64,000 nt of DNA from IMG/VR virus record IMGVR_UViG_3300037294_000266, positions 124,001-188,000 of that record. One strand, 5' to 3'. Below are positions 26,600 to 35,938 of the stretch, in pieces (positions within the stretch are counted from its first letter, which is position 1; each line of letters starts with the position of its first letter). Origin of the DNA: a virus. The notes under the pieces were generated by a model, which saw nothing but the letters and a program-made list of their open reading frames with translations, did not search any database and was not told where the DNA came from. A program made the translations under genes and the position numbers.

Positions 26600-27016
26600 T
26601 TAAGAATCTGCCAAAAAGATTGGCTTTCCGTTGTTTTGCAGATCAATGATACTGCGTATTTTCGAATCGCTCGCTGCTACAACGTGAGCGACATCTATAC
26701 TTCGGTTACCGTCTCGTAGGATAGCAGTGATTCGTAAATCAATACTCGATCCGTTCACATCCGACTTAACCGTAAGGTCCACTTGGTCAAACTGACGTTC
26801 CAAGTAAGCACCTAGGACACGCTGGATCTCCGTTGGGAGGTCTACAGTGTTGTTACCAAGACGAGAGATGATCTCCCCCAGGCTGGCAATAGATCCTCGA
26901 TACATGTCTGACTGAGAGCGTTGAGAGATGTAGAAGTTAGACATGGCCTCATCGGCCTTTATCGTCATGTCAGTGGCAAAGCCAGCACTTCCCAATACAG
27001 GGATTACACGCGCCAT
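26600..27016 (-). CDS. Unknown 138-residue protein
   Basis: Not recognised. The frame is open up to 27070, but the first ATG with a proper ribosome site (AGGAG, six bases ahead) is at 27016 (N-terminus MARVIPVLG). The C-terminal half has two beta-strand-like segments with a DGNRSIDV turn. It follows the terminator at 27095-27114 by about 80 bp and is 15 nt ahead of 25823-26584. Confidence 0.75.
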   Translation of the reverse strand: MARVIPVLGSAGFATDMTIKADEAMSNFYISQRSQSDMYRGSIASLGEIISRLGNNTVDLPTEIQRVLGAYLERQFDQVDLTVKSDVNGSSIDLRITAILRDGNRSIDVAHVVAASDSKIRSIIDLQNNGKPIFLADS

Positions 27017-27094
27017 AAGGTTCTCCTGAGGACAAAAAGAAAGGGACACTCGTGAGGGTAAGTTGTTCACATACCATCCGCTACAAAAAGAAAA

Positions 27095-27114
27095 GAGGGT
27101 GGCGAACCACCCTC
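27095..27114 (-). terminator. Terminator with UUCG loop
   Basis: Eight-bp stem GAGGGTGG/CCACCCTC with TTCG loop on the minus strand followed by TTTTCTTTTT, right after the stop at 27122. Confidence 0.85.
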
Positions 27115-27121
27115 AATCTTC

Positions 27122-27745
27122 TTACAGTGAACCATTCTCTTTATCGCTAGGATCATCCTGCCCAAGATCCAAGATAGACGAGAAGTTCGCCCACATGGAG
27201 TCACGGATGGTGGTCTGTCGTCCAAAGGTCAGTTCGGTACGGCCGTCGTCGTCTAACAGATGAAGGTACTGGGTCGCTACCGCGTTGCCCTCATCGTCAA
27301 AGTCAAACAGACCGTGAGTTACTTGCTGGTAATCAGGGTCGTCTTCGCCAAACTTCCCAGGGAAGCGTGACTTGTGAGAACCGCGATAACCGTTGATCAT
27401 GTCTTTCTCGAACAGTCGCTTGGCTCGAGGGTTAGCCATGATCCAGCGTTGTTGCTCTGGTCCGGCCTGTTGGAAGTCGCCGATGTTGCACATCGGACGA
27501 ATTTCGTCATGGTCGAACAGGTGAGTGATGCGGCGTTTCAGTGCATCAATCTTTCGCTCGATCTTATCGAAGTTAAATGAGTTGAAACGACCCATTGCTC
27601 GGTCGTACATCTCACTACCCACCATTCCATAGGAACGTGCGGTATTCTCTAACCGACTACGGATAGCTGCACGGTCTTCAGACCGGGGGAGACCATAGTG
27701 CATGGCTCCAAATTCCGTGTCGTCAGCGTAGATAGCTATCGCCAT
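27122..27745 (-). CDS. Unknown 207-residue protein
   Basis: Not recognised. A polar, charged protein with many Arg, Asp and Phe residues and a central FDHDEIRP segment; no Cys cluster. AAGGAG precedes the ATG. It is ten bases downstream of the nvRNAP beta-prime N gene and ends at a strong terminator, so it is the last gene of the ChmA-to-here minus-strand stretch. Confidence 0.75.
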   Translation of the reverse strand: MAIAIYADDTEFGAMHYGLPRSEDRAAIRSRLENTARSYGMVGSEMYDRAMGRFNSFNFDKIERKIDALKRRITHLFDHDEIRPMCNIGDFQQAGPEQQRWIMANPRAKRLFEKDMINGYRGSHKSRFPGKFGEDDPDYQQVTHGLFDFDDEGNAVATQYLHLLDDDGRTELTFGRQTTIRDSMWANFSSILDLGQDDPSDKENGSL

Positions 27746-27755
27746 AACTCACTCC

Positions 27756-29219
27756 TTATACAGATAGTTGATCACCCTCGATGATCCAGTTGGTGATAGA
27801 TGCGATCAACGGCGCCGGCAGCGTCGTATTACGCGAGACCGAGAACGGTTTGTTCAGGTCCATTACACCAGTGACCGGGTCATGACGGCTCATGATCTTC
27901 GCGTTCTTGTTGTCCAGCGGCAGTTCGCCCCAGAGCGCGTCACCATCGAAGTCAGCGTTTTTGTCGATCAGGTTCAACGGCGACATCGAGATGGTGTTGT
28001 CAGTTGGATCAAACTTGATGCTGTCGATCTGGTTGTACCCTACCGAACCACGGGTCAGGGTTGGGTTACGACCAAATATGGTTGGGATGGTTCCGTTGGG
28101 TGACTCTGCCAACAGTTCCTTGAACAGCCTATCCAGCTCCGGGTGCCAGCGTAGCGTGTTCTCGTAAATCATCGCCTGCATCTCATTGGGCGTGTAGCCC
28201 TGAGGGAGCAGTTTGTTCTGCAGATGCACTTTGAACAACAGTACGCTCAACGACCAAGGCATCTCGATCGCGTCCTGACGGTGAGGCTTCTGTCGGGATG
28301 TGATAACTCCACGAAACCCCCAATACGGACGAGTACCGTAAATCAACTTACGTGCCACGCCGGGCTTACGGAAGATGATGTCTGCCTCGAAAGTCTTGTA
28401 GTAACTATCAAAGCTGAGTAGCGCACTTACAACGCGAGCTTCTTTAAGCGGTTGTGCCAATGGCAACTGGCTGTCAGAGGCTTCACGATTATCAACCCCG
28501 ATCAGGATGTGCGCTGCGTTAACAGCGTCAACCATCTTAGGGTCGGCAGTGATGCGGTTGTTTGCACTTTCCTTAATGAAGCTAAGGCGAGTAGGGAACG
28601 GGAGGTATTGCGAGAACGTTCTGTCAAGGTTCTCCTGCAAGAAACGCAAGATCTTCTTACGGCGTCGTGCAGATGCCGATGGGCCGACTAGCCCAGCCTT
28701 GAATAAACCGGTGATAATTGATTCGTAGTTAAGGACGAAGTTGTTATAACCGCGTGTTATCTCCAGACGCTCCAACTTACGCAGCTTATCAGGCGGCAGG
28801 TTGTTGGGAGCAATGTACCGAGGGTTACACAGATGCTCGAGGATACTGAAGTTGGAGTGGGTTAGGTTCTTCGAAAGAATCCGCCACACTGTCAGGTTGA
28901 TGAATGATTCGATCCCAGCCGGTACACGTAGCCACAGGAGAGACTCCATTGGCTTTTCAGTGATCGGTGTGACCAACGACAGACACTCTTTACAACGAAT
29001 GCCGTAGTTATCCATACTCGTGATTTCACCGCAATCGCAGCTTGCACTGCTACTCAGCGAATCCCCATCGAGACTGGCATAAATCAGGTTGTTGAGCTTC
29101 GCACGATCGGCCTCAAGGTCGATGTTGAAGTCATTCATCATGATTGCCGGGTGTTGCAGCCGATGAAACTTCTCATCGTAACCAATCACTCGAAGGTAGA
29201 CGCCCTTACGATTCTTCAT
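27756..29219 (-). CDS. Non-virion RNA polymerase beta-prime-like subunit, N-terminal catalytic part (phiKZ gp55-type)
   Basis: Two hallmarks identify this 487-residue protein. The catalytic loop NADFDGD is at residues 421-427, whose three Asp bind the active-site magnesium. Near the N-terminus, CDCG (61-64) and CKEC (76-79) match the beta-prime zinc-binding domain (CxCG...CxxC). It ends about 60 residues after the active-site loop, so the beta-prime subunit continues in a separate gene (12745-14808). In phiKZ gp55 follows the nucleus shell gene gp54, as here. I choose the ATG at 29219 (MKNRKG), which has AAGG nine bases upstream, over the longer frame reaching 29279. Confidence 0.9.
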   Translation of the reverse strand: MKNRKGVYLRVIGYDEKFHRLQHPAIMMNDFNIDLEADRAKLNNLIYASLDGDSLSSSASCDCGEITSMDNYGIRCKECLSLVTPITEKPMESLLWLRVPAGIESFINLTVWRILSKNLTHSNFSILEHLCNPRYIAPNNLPPDKLRKLERLEITRGYNNFVLNYESIITGLFKAGLVGPSASARRRKKILRFLQENLDRTFSQYLPFPTRLSFIKESANNRITADPKMVDAVNAAHILIGVDNREASDSQLPLAQPLKEARVVSALLSFDSYYKTFEADIIFRKPGVARKLIYGTRPYWGFRGVITSRQKPHRQDAIEMPWSLSVLLFKVHLQNKLLPQGYTPNEMQAMIYENTLRWHPELDRLFKELLAESPNGTIPTIFGRNPTLTRGSVGYNQIDSIKFDPTDNTISMSPLNLIDKNADFDGDALWGELPLDNKNAKIMSRHDPVTGVMDLNKPFSVSRNTTLPAPLIASITNWIIEGDQLSV

Positions 29220-29264
29220 TCGCTGACCTTCTCTTATTGACACCGTTTGAAAAATAAAAGGCAT

Positions 29265-29293
29265 AGCAAGGGGGAGCACATGCTCCCCCTGCT
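29265..29293 (-). terminator. Terminator after chmA
   Basis: A long stem (AGCAAGGGGGAGCA paired with TGCTCCCCCTGCT, one mismatch) between chmA and the nvRNAP beta-prime N gene. The minus-strand sequence after it is T-rich (CCTTTTATTTTTC). Read-through would be needed if the downstream gene has no own promoter. Confidence 0.75.
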
Positions 29294-29307
29294 ACTAACA
29301 GCTTGGC

Positions 29308-31218
29308 TTAGAATCCAGGGCCGTGACCGAAGCCATTGCCCACGCCACCGCGCTGGTTACGCGAACCATCACCCATAGTGCGACGACCAGAGGTCATGCC
29401 ATGAGTCAGATCGCCACCAACGAAACCACGTACCTGGCTGTTACCACGAACGCGACGAGCGCCGAAGTTGTAGTGAGCCTGACGCTGATCGATGTTGATC
29501 TTGCAATCAACGATCGCTGCGGCGATAGCTTCCACGAACTTCGGATCGATGTACGCCAGTTCAACGTAACGAGCGAAGTGAACGCCGGACGCAGTCAGAG
29601 CCTGGGTCAGCTGGTCATACTGCTCGGATACGCGGATCTCAACATCGAGATCAGTACGACCAACGATGTCTTGGTAACGCATGGCCGACTCACCTTCGTC
29701 AGAAGGATTGGTAGCCATCCAGCGCAGCAGGTCCCAGTCGCGCAGGTCGCGCACTTTGCCGTTCTCGTCGATCCAGGTACCGGTCAGGTAACGAGCACCC
29801 GAGGCAACCAGAGGAGTTTCCACGCCCAGTTCGCGAGCACGACGAGTGAAGTTGCCGTTGGTCAGACGATCGCAGTATGCGTACAGACGGCGTACAGCCG
29901 AACCGTCAGCGCTGGTATCGTTAGCGGCATCGGACAGCAGGCTGGTCAGCCAGCTATTGTCGCCACCTTCTTCCAGCTCGATCGCCCATGCCAACTTGTC
30001 GTCAACGAGGGAGAAGAAGTACTGACCCCACTTGTTCACATCCAGGCTCGAACGGCCGTCGAATACCACTGGCGAATTATCTTCGTCAGGGCCGAGGATG
30101 TTCAGCAGACCGGTGTCCTTGAAATCGGTCTCGCCACGGGCAAGATCGTTTGGCAGGAAGGTCTGTGCCCACGCCTGGTCTTTGGTTACAACGGAAGCAG
30201 CACCCAGGGCCAGAAGCAGCAGCTCAGGAGTGATGGCGTTGTTGGCCGAGTCCATGCGGTTGATGATGAAGGTCGGGGTGTAATGAGGCTCACCACGACG
30301 GCCAGCAGGTTTCCAGCGCTCTTCTTGAGCTGGCGGAGTGTAGACCAGTTCAACGTAACCGCCGATCGAAGACAGGCCGATTGGCAGCGACTGCTCGCCT
30401 TTGCGGATGATGCCGGCTACCGAGATCGACAGATCAGAGCGACGCGGCAGGCCATCAGCGGTGTAGCTTTCACGACCGGACATGTCGACGTTGATTTCCA
30501 ACGAAGATTGCTTGCTCAGCCAATCCAGGTTGAAGTAGACGTCGTTGTTGAACGCATCGTTGTTGGTGGAGGTCAGAGCCACCTGGCTGTAGAACACAAC
30601 CGAGCGCACTTCAGTGGATTCAGGATCGTTGAAGTCAACACCCTTATCCACGATACGCCAGCCGGCGCGAACGATTTCGATGCTGCGGCGCGTGGCTTCG
30701 AACTTCTTCTTGACGATATCGTCGATCAAGGCCAGGTAGGACTCGGTCACGTAGTCAGAAGGAACGACTGGCAGCGGGTAGGTGCGGCCGGAGATTTCGA
30801 CGTTGCGAACGGCAACTTCGTCGAGCAGCGATTGGCCGAGGGCCAGGGAGTGGACCAGAACCTTAACACCGTTGTTGGTTTCGATTGGCAGAGCCAGGAT
30901 AACCGACGACAGGGAAACGTTATGTTCAGTGGCTTCCAGACCCATGATCTCGATCTTGCTGAGATCGATGTTCGAAGAACCGGCGACGTTACGCTCTGGA
31001 TCGAACCAGAACTTTACGGCTTTGATAGCAGATACCAGGACTTCGCCGCTGGTACGGCGGGACATCGGAGCGCCCAGGAGGCGGTTGATATCGAGCAGAC
31101 CGGCCTGATAACCTTGGCTTTCGCGAGCAGGGCGTTCAGTGCGGGTTTGAGCTTGTGCTTGATCGCGACGTTCTTGGCCGAGACCGTCGTTGTTGGTGCT
31201 TTCGTCATTGACTGCCAT
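29308..31218 (-). CDS. chmA: Phage nucleus shell protein chimallin
   Basis: A 636-residue protein in the position of phiKZ gp54, directly upstream of the gp55-type RNA polymerase subunit; the known shell proteins are about 600-630 residues. It assembles the proteinaceous shell that encloses phage DNA, replication and transcription and excludes host nucleases. The sequence has a flexible polar N-terminus (about 40 residues, Gln/Arg-rich), a globular core, and a C-terminal tail rich in Gly and Arg (RRTMGDG, NGFGHGPGF), consistent with the flexible N- and C-terminal segments that link protomers in ChmA lattices. Codon use is strongly biased to C/G-ending codons compared with neighbours, as expected for a very abundant protein. 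Its own promoter-like motif lies 77 nt upstream; GGAG before the ATG. Confidence 0.88.
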   Translation of the reverse strand: MAVNDESTNNDGLGQERRDQAQAQTRTERPARESQGYQAGLLDINRLLGAPMSRRTSGEVLVSAIKAVKFWFDPERNVAGSSNIDLSKIEIMGLEATEHNVSLSSVILALPIETNNGVKVLVHSLALGQSLLDEVAVRNVEISGRTYPLPVVPSDYVTESYLALIDDIVKKKFEATRRSIEIVRAGWRIVDKGVDFNDPESTEVRSVVFYSQVALTSTNNDAFNNDVYFNLDWLSKQSSLEINVDMSGRESYTADGLPRRSDLSISVAGIIRKGEQSLPIGLSSIGGYVELVYTPPAQEERWKPAGRRGEPHYTPTFIINRMDSANNAITPELLLLALGAASVVTKDQAWAQTFLPNDLARGETDFKDTGLLNILGPDEDNSPVVFDGRSSLDVNKWGQYFFSLVDDKLAWAIELEEGGDNSWLTSLLSDAANDTSADGSAVRRLYAYCDRLTNGNFTRRARELGVETPLVASGARYLTGTWIDENGKVRDLRDWDLLRWMATNPSDEGESAMRYQDIVGRTDLDVEIRVSEQYDQLTQALTASGVHFARYVELAYIDPKFVEAIAAAIVDCKINIDQRQAHYNFGARRVRGNSQVRGFVGGDLTHGMTSGRRTMGDGSRNQRGGVGNGFGHGPGF

Positions 31219-31548
31219 TTGGACAGACTCCTTGGTATTTAAAAGTGTTACTAGGACCTAGTGAACACGAAGCTGTACTCCGGTATTCAACTTGATAATG
31301 TATCACCATGAGAAAGTTGAGTGGAATTTGCATTCCAGGTCTCATTATGATTAAGCCCCAGCGTTTTAATTTACAGCTTGCCCACGATGGAAAAGGAAAT
31401 ACCTTCCCGTTGAGACAGGCCATAACCTGCCAGGAATTGTTCTCCTATACAATAGGGGGTAATGTGTTATTTTTTACTAGATGTAAATGCCTTCATTATA
31501 AGGATGGACTGTATCCTTTGAGACTTCTTAGTCATTGGAACCCATCCC
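31219..31548. promoter_or_regulatory. 330-bp divergent intergenic region
   Basis: Lies between chmA (minus) and the plus-strand gene at 31549. It holds the chmA promoter motif at 31295-31304 and a plus-strand leader with T-rich and TATAAT-like stretches (for example TTCATTATAAGG near 31494). A plus-strand open frame from 31308 has no ribosome site and runs through the start of 31549-32655, so I do not annotate it. Confidence 0.6.
31295..31304 (-). promoter_or_regulatory. Putative early promoter motif (GATACATTAT) of chmA
   Basis: Minus-strand GATACATTAT 77 nt upstream of chmA, with CATGG three bases before TACATTAT, the same box as at 204 and 8755. Confidence 0.6.
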
Positions 31549-32655
31549 ATGTATACTCTATTCAATACACCACCTCGACAGCGTCAGACCAACATCGCTA
31601 CTTACGGTCTTGACTATGTTAAGCGTGAGTTGATGAGCACTCAAGTAGAACGCTATCGGCAGTACAGGGCTTTAAACCCAGGCTTCTTAAAGAACGACCA
31701 TATCCTCCCTAGATTACTTGGAATGATCGACATTCCTTTTGACGGAGACCTACCTGACTATTACCTGCGTGTATCTGGCATTGTCAACCGCCTAGCCGGT
31801 CAGATGGGAATGGTAACAGCCGCTCACCATGGCCGTGTTCGGGATAAGAGCTATTTCTACGGTGCGGGCGTCAATGAAATCATCATCGCTGTATCTAACG
31901 ATGACATCACACCTGCCGACATCTGGTTTAACTGGAAGAATCTAAGTCCCATTCGAGTACTATCCCATCCTATCATGGGGTGTGGGGTCATTGAACTCAA
32001 TGGCGCTAACACGTTCAAGGGTATGAAGCCAGGCTCTACAGCTGTCATCGAGATCGACATTCCTTTACTGGCATGTCAGTATCATCTTTGGAGAATGGCA
32101 GTCAGTACAATGGCACCTGAGGGGACGTCATTACCAATGGCGCACTTCCTCACTCAAGTAATCATTCCTAACATGTTAGGTAGTCATCTTGACATTGCTG
32201 TCATGAACACCATTCATTTCCTTATCGGATCTGACGATTACTTGAAAGTTGACAGCGACATGCCGTTCTACACGGCCGACTATTATCCTAAATTGGAAGC
32301 CGGTCTGAAAGAACTGGTTGGGCGATTCAGTCGTGAGACCTACGTCTATAAAGAAATCCTTGAGAACATTCCGGTGTTTAACAAGGATACACTGATGCAG
32401 GTCATCACCATGCCTGACATTGCCTTTACCAACCAAGCGATCTGGGCGTTGACCATTGCGCGTTTGCCGGTGATTGCAATGCTACTTAAGTTTGACAGAC
32501 TGAGCAACAACCGTAAGAACGATTCTGATAAGAACCGTATCCGACGGAGTCTGTTAGAAGCTGAAAGTGGCAAGTACCTTGTCAACCAGATACCTTCTAA
32601 CGTGTCTGCTTCGATCATGGCGTATATTGACACCAACATCAGACCGTACTTGTAA
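31549..32655 (+). CDS. Unknown 368-residue protein
   Basis: Not recognised. Predicted mixed alpha/beta with several hydrophobic stretches but no clear transmembrane helix, and a basic region near residue 325 (NNRKNDSDKNRIRR). A lone plus-strand gene between two large minus-strand units, with GGAA about nine bases before the ATG and a strong bidirectional terminator behind. Plus-strand genes in this window include the structural ones, so a late role is possible. Confidence 0.8.
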   Translation: MYTLFNTPPRQRQTNIATYGLDYVKRELMSTQVERYRQYRALNPGFLKNDHILPRLLGMIDIPFDGDLPDYYLRVSGIVNRLAGQMGMVTAAHHGRVRDKSYFYGAGVNEIIIAVSNDDITPADIWFNWKNLSPIRVLSHPIMGCGVIELNGANTFKGMKPGSTAVIEIDIPLLACQYHLWRMAVSTMAPEGTSLPMAHFLTQVIIPNMLGSHLDIAVMNTIHFLIGSDDYLKVDSDMPFYTADYYPKLEAGLKELVGRFSRETYVYKEILENIPVFNKDTLMQVITMPDIAFTNQAIWALTIARLPVIAMLLKFDRLSNNRKNDSDKNRIRRSLLEAESGKYLVNQIPSNVSASIMAYIDTNIRPYL

Positions 32656-32657
32656 GT

Positions 32658-32695
32658 CGACATAGAGAGGAGCCGTGAGGCTCCTCTCTATGTCG
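32658..32695. terminator. Bidirectional terminator
   Basis: A 17-bp perfect stem with a GTGA loop between the converging genes 31549-32655 and 32700-33011. Confidence 0.85.
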
Positions 32696-32699
32696 GCAG

Positions 32700-33011
32700 T
32701 CAATAACAGCCAGGTGGTAGATTGACCTCGTACGTGGCTTCTGCTTGGCGCTCCAGCGTCATCTGACCGTTAGGATCGATGTCTGCCAATTGCTTCGACA
32801 GCGCTTGGTACAGCTCCTTCAGAGTACACTCAGCAGGGAGTGAGAACTCATGAAGAACATCTCGGTAATGAACCTTGAGAGGCACTGTCATGAAGCGCCT
32901 GTTATCAAGCACAGCGGTTATGCTACCATCAGAACACACTAAACCTGTGGAGTCTAAGATTCCAACTGAATTTATAATGCTCAATGGCAATTTTCCATCT
33001 TCCTCAGACAT
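32700..33011 (-). CDS. Unknown 103-residue protein
   Basis: Not recognised. A small acidic protein with beta-rich pattern (ILDSTGLVCSDGS, FMTVPLKVHY). GGAGG lies five bases before the ATG. It is ten bases downstream of the DNA polymerase gene, so probably co-transcribed with it. Confidence 0.75.
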   Translation of the reverse strand: MSEEDGKLPLSIINSVGILDSTGLVCSDGSITAVLDNRRFMTVPLKVHYRDVLHEFSLPAECTLKELYQALSKQLADIDPNGQMTLERQAEATYEVNLPPGCY

Positions 33012-33021
33012 GACGGCCTCC

Positions 33022-35307
33022 TTAATCCCAGTTAGCTTCTTCGCTGTCTTCGTCGATCATGTCATCGATTTCTTCATCGACTTGAATGAGCGAGTTAAAG
33101 TCCATAGCACCTGGTTGCAGATTCAGTTCACCTGGTGGCTCGTAGATATCACTTACCAACCGAACATACTTACTGTCAACTTGGAAGATACCTAGTGATT
33201 CAAGAATCATGTAAAACGATTCAAGGATCTCATAGGTCAGACGGCGAATGTTAATCATCGGCATTACTTCTTTAGGCATACCGATGCCTGACAGGATGGA
33301 CAGTGGAAGATATAGCGTCTTGATCATATCTCGACCAGACTTCTCCATGTAGTCCTTAAGGCGTTCTGCAAACTCAGGGTTCACCTTGGCCGATTCTGTC
33401 AGCCACATCTGCATGTCGGTCTTGTTATTGATCGACAGCGGCACCTTAATTACACTGAATGGCGGCGATTCCACATGGCCGTACGTCGGAGCAAAGACAG
33501 TCTCCCAGAAGTGATAATGACGATAGTTCGTCTTCTCACGATAAGGATCCTCTTTATTCATGTTCGGGTAGGCTTCCTGAATCTGTGCAGACTTCAGGTA
33601 TTTATGCTCACCTTTGGCAATCGACGTATAGATGTCTTGTTCGTGAATCCATGCCTTACGGTACAGTTCTTCAAGAGAGAACTGTTCATTACGGTCAGCA
33701 CGGTACATGACTTCTTTCATCATGGCCTTGGCCGACTTAATGATCGCCACAGGAACTGTAGACGACCGTAGAGCCACGCCTTTGATTTCCATGTCGTATT
33801 CACTGAACACGTTGCCTTCACGGCAGCTCATGAAAGCAAAGTAGTGTTTTGCACGACTGGTAAGCGTGAATACCGGAAACGCATATTCATTCTTCATGGT
33901 CAGGCGGTGTAGGTCTTCTTGAATCACACCCATGTTAGCTGACAGTTTAGCCAGCACGTGGATGATACATTGACAAGCGATATAAGTAGTGGTGTACCAG
34001 ATACCATCGCCTTCACGAGTCCGGTTCTGGTCGTGAGTGTACCACTCGACCCAGTCCTGCGTGGTAAAGATCGTAGAGTCGGTGTCAGACGCCAACACCA
34101 CACGGCGCAGTATGCCCTTGATATTCGCCACAGACGGACACAACTGACTAGGTGTCAGGAATGTACGGATGAACTCAAAGTGTTCCTGCATGACGCTCTG
34201 GATACGTACAGCAGTACGAGCGATCTTTACAAGGACATCGGTTTGACCTTTCTCAAGCATGGACTCGAAGTTCTCACCGCGAGCAATGTCTGCGTTTAGA
34301 TAGGTTGCCAAGATCTTGGTGTCTTCGTCAACCGCCTTCCCTTTAAGGAACGCAAACGGATCGTCGAACTGAGTGTCGTCAGTCGAAGGGTCGTACTTAA
34401 CGACCTTGTCCATAAACCCACGTACATACGCATCATTAAAACGAGCAATGTGGTAGAGATCGCCGGTATACACGACAATCGCTCGTTCCAACGGGGTCAT
34501 GTTTGTAATGAACTCAATGATCTGGGAGAACTTGGCTTCGTTTCTCCAGTACAGATCAGTAGACCGACGGATGCACTCGGTGGTCTGCTCAACAGTTGGA
34601 TAAACAAGGTTGCAGGATTCCATTGCATTCTCAAATGCAACGTGACACTGTCCTGTTACCAAAGCGGACATGTTCGCCACAGTGATCGTCGGTGAAGCAT
34701 AATGACGACTGCCTGCCAAAAGACGTTCGTTACTCGCATTACCATAGCCAGTAGCAGAACGGCACATTGAGGTCAGGCTGGAGTGACCTGATTTAACGAA
34801 TAGAATATTACCGGCAAAACCGTGCATGCCTGACAGCGAGTTGATCGCAATCTTCTTAGCATTCTGTTCAGCATCCTTGATCTTCTCAAGGACCTCATCG
34901 CCAGCAACCTTAGCAAAGAACATTTCATTCTTAGCTTTCTTACGGCCTGCAATGCCCGATTCCACAAACTTAGCGGACGGTGACTTCAACACCTTGGGGT
35001 TTTCGTAGCAGACCATGGAAGGCGACAGGATGCGGTTTGTATCTGTAACCGTACCAATATAATCCAGTAGGGACATCTCGTCACGTACGCGATTACCGGG
35101 GCTGTCCTGACGCAGTATGAACATGTTAGGGTCGGTAAGTGGGAACGCGCCAGTGCGAGACAGAGTCTTATTAAGGTACGCTCGTACGTTTTGCTCAGTC
35201 TGGGCTGTCATGCGCCGAAGGAAGTAGGCATTTTGCTCGTAGTAACCCTGCACTAGGTTAAGGTCACGAACATATTGGTCTTTAGGAAGTACGAATGGAT
35301 TTTCCAT
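33022..35307 (-). CDS. B-family-like DNA polymerase, palm domain without visible exonuclease
   Basis: The 761-residue sequence has a family B motif C, ASDTDS (406-411), and a motif B, KKIAINSLSGMHGFAG (151-166; compare KxxxNSxYGxxG), followed by a T4-like ATGYGN segment. A weak candidate for motif A (DTNRILSPSMV, 89-99) precedes it. The N-terminal 3'-5' exonuclease seen in typical B polymerases has no room, because motif B starts near residue 150. Motifs B and C are about 240 residues apart, against about 60 in T4-like enzymes, so a large insert is present. Function: replication of the phage genome in the phage nucleus. AAGG precedes the ATG. A proofreading subunit would have to be encoded elsewhere. 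Confidence 0.75.
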   Translation of the reverse strand: MENPFVLPKDQYVRDLNLVQGYYEQNAYFLRRMTAQTEQNVRAYLNKTLSRTGAFPLTDPNMFILRQDSPGNRVRDEMSLLDYIGTVTDTNRILSPSMVCYENPKVLKSPSAKFVESGIAGRKKAKNEMFFAKVAGDEVLEKIKDAEQNAKKIAINSLSGMHGFAGNILFVKSGHSSLTSMCRSATGYGNASNERLLAGSRHYASPTITVANMSALVTGQCHVAFENAMESCNLVYPTVEQTTECIRRSTDLYWRNEAKFSQIIEFITNMTPLERAIVVYTGDLYHIARFNDAYVRGFMDKVVKYDPSTDDTQFDDPFAFLKGKAVDEDTKILATYLNADIARGENFESMLEKGQTDVLVKIARTAVRIQSVMQEHFEFIRTFLTPSQLCPSVANIKGILRRVVLASDTDSTIFTTQDWVEWYTHDQNRTREGDGIWYTTTYIACQCIIHVLAKLSANMGVIQEDLHRLTMKNEYAFPVFTLTSRAKHYFAFMSCREGNVFSEYDMEIKGVALRSSTVPVAIIKSAKAMMKEVMYRADRNEQFSLEELYRKAWIHEQDIYTSIAKGEHKYLKSAQIQEAYPNMNKEDPYREKTNYRHYHFWETVFAPTYGHVESPPFSVIKVPLSINNKTDMQMWLTESAKVNPEFAERLKDYMEKSGRDMIKTLYLPLSILSGIGMPKEVMPMINIRRLTYEILESFYMILESLGIFQVDSKYVRLVSDIYEPPGELNLQPGAMDFNSLIQVDEEIDDMIDEDSEEANWD

Positions 35308-35344
35308 CAGAGAGACCTTTTATAACGACAAAAGAAAAAAGAAG

Positions 35345-35368
35345 TGGGAGCTCATAGTAGAGCTCCCA
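35345..35368 (-). terminator. Terminator before the polymerase gene
   Basis: Eight-bp stem TGGGAGCT/AGCTCCCA with an eight-base loop followed by T-rich sequence. It ends the long minus-strand small-gene cluster 35384-39739. Confidence 0.75.
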
Positions 35369-35383
35369 TTCGTTTTTATTGAA

Positions 35384-35938
35384 TCAATCATCGTAACAAC
35401 GGACGAACGTATAGATCATTGTGTCGTCTTCTCTGATCGGTGTGACCGATTCCAACATGATCCCGTCGTCGTGTCTCATGATCTGGGCCAGGTAAGCAAT
35501 TGCTGCCGGATGGTTACCATTGCAATGTATCTCGATAAGTTCTTCAAGAATATCTGAAGCGACTGCATCTGAGAACTCTGCGTAGATTTCATCCTGAATG
35601 AATTCTGTCTGACTAGTATCGCCGTACGACTCTTGAACCATCGTCGACACGATCGTAGTTAGATCGCAGATAGAAAACATTCTTGCTTGGGAGACATCGT
35701 CCAGGCCATGCTGCGTGACTATCTTATCAAGACGGTCTAACAGGTCACCAAAAGACACCATAAGAGCGTCGTCAAATGGGAGAAGGACATGATTGCTTTC
35801 TCCTCCCACAAAGCGCTGAGGTACCAGACTGCCCTTAGCTCGGTACTTCGGTCGATCCAATAGTTTCGATAATGAAGTTCGAGATCCCATTTTGAAGGAG
35901 CGCCTGTCTGACAAGCTGTTCAGTAGATTCACTGACAT
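35384..35938 (-). CDS. Unknown protein of the small-gene cluster (up to 184 residues)
   Basis: Not recognised. The start is uncertain: the ATG at 35938 gives 184 residues but overlaps the upstream gene by 104 bases; a later ATG at 35890 (168 residues) overlaps by 56. Neither has a strong ribosome site. The C-terminal end DDTMIYTFVRCYDD fits the beta-hairpin ending seen in several cluster members. It is the last gene of the cluster and is followed by the terminator at 35345-35368. Confidence 0.65.
   Translation of the reverse strand: MSVNLLNSLSDRRSFKMGSRTSLSKLLDRPKYRAKGSLVPQRFVGGESNHVLLPFDDALMVSFGDLLDRLDKIVTQHGLDDVSQARMFSICDLTTIVSTMVQESYGDTSQTEFIQDEIYAEFSDAVASDILEELIEIHCNGNHPAAIAYLAQIMRHDDGIMLESVTPIREDDTMIYTFVRCYDD

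Noticed and set aside
29323-31242. 639-residue plus-strand frame opposite chmA
   Set aside because: It is an antisense shadow produced by the strong codon bias of chmA; no ribosome site at its start.
31308-31613. 101-residue plus-strand frame in the chmA upstream region
   Set aside because: No ribosome site, unusual composition, and it overlaps the start of the well-supported gene 31549-32655; it also lies across the chmA promoter motif.
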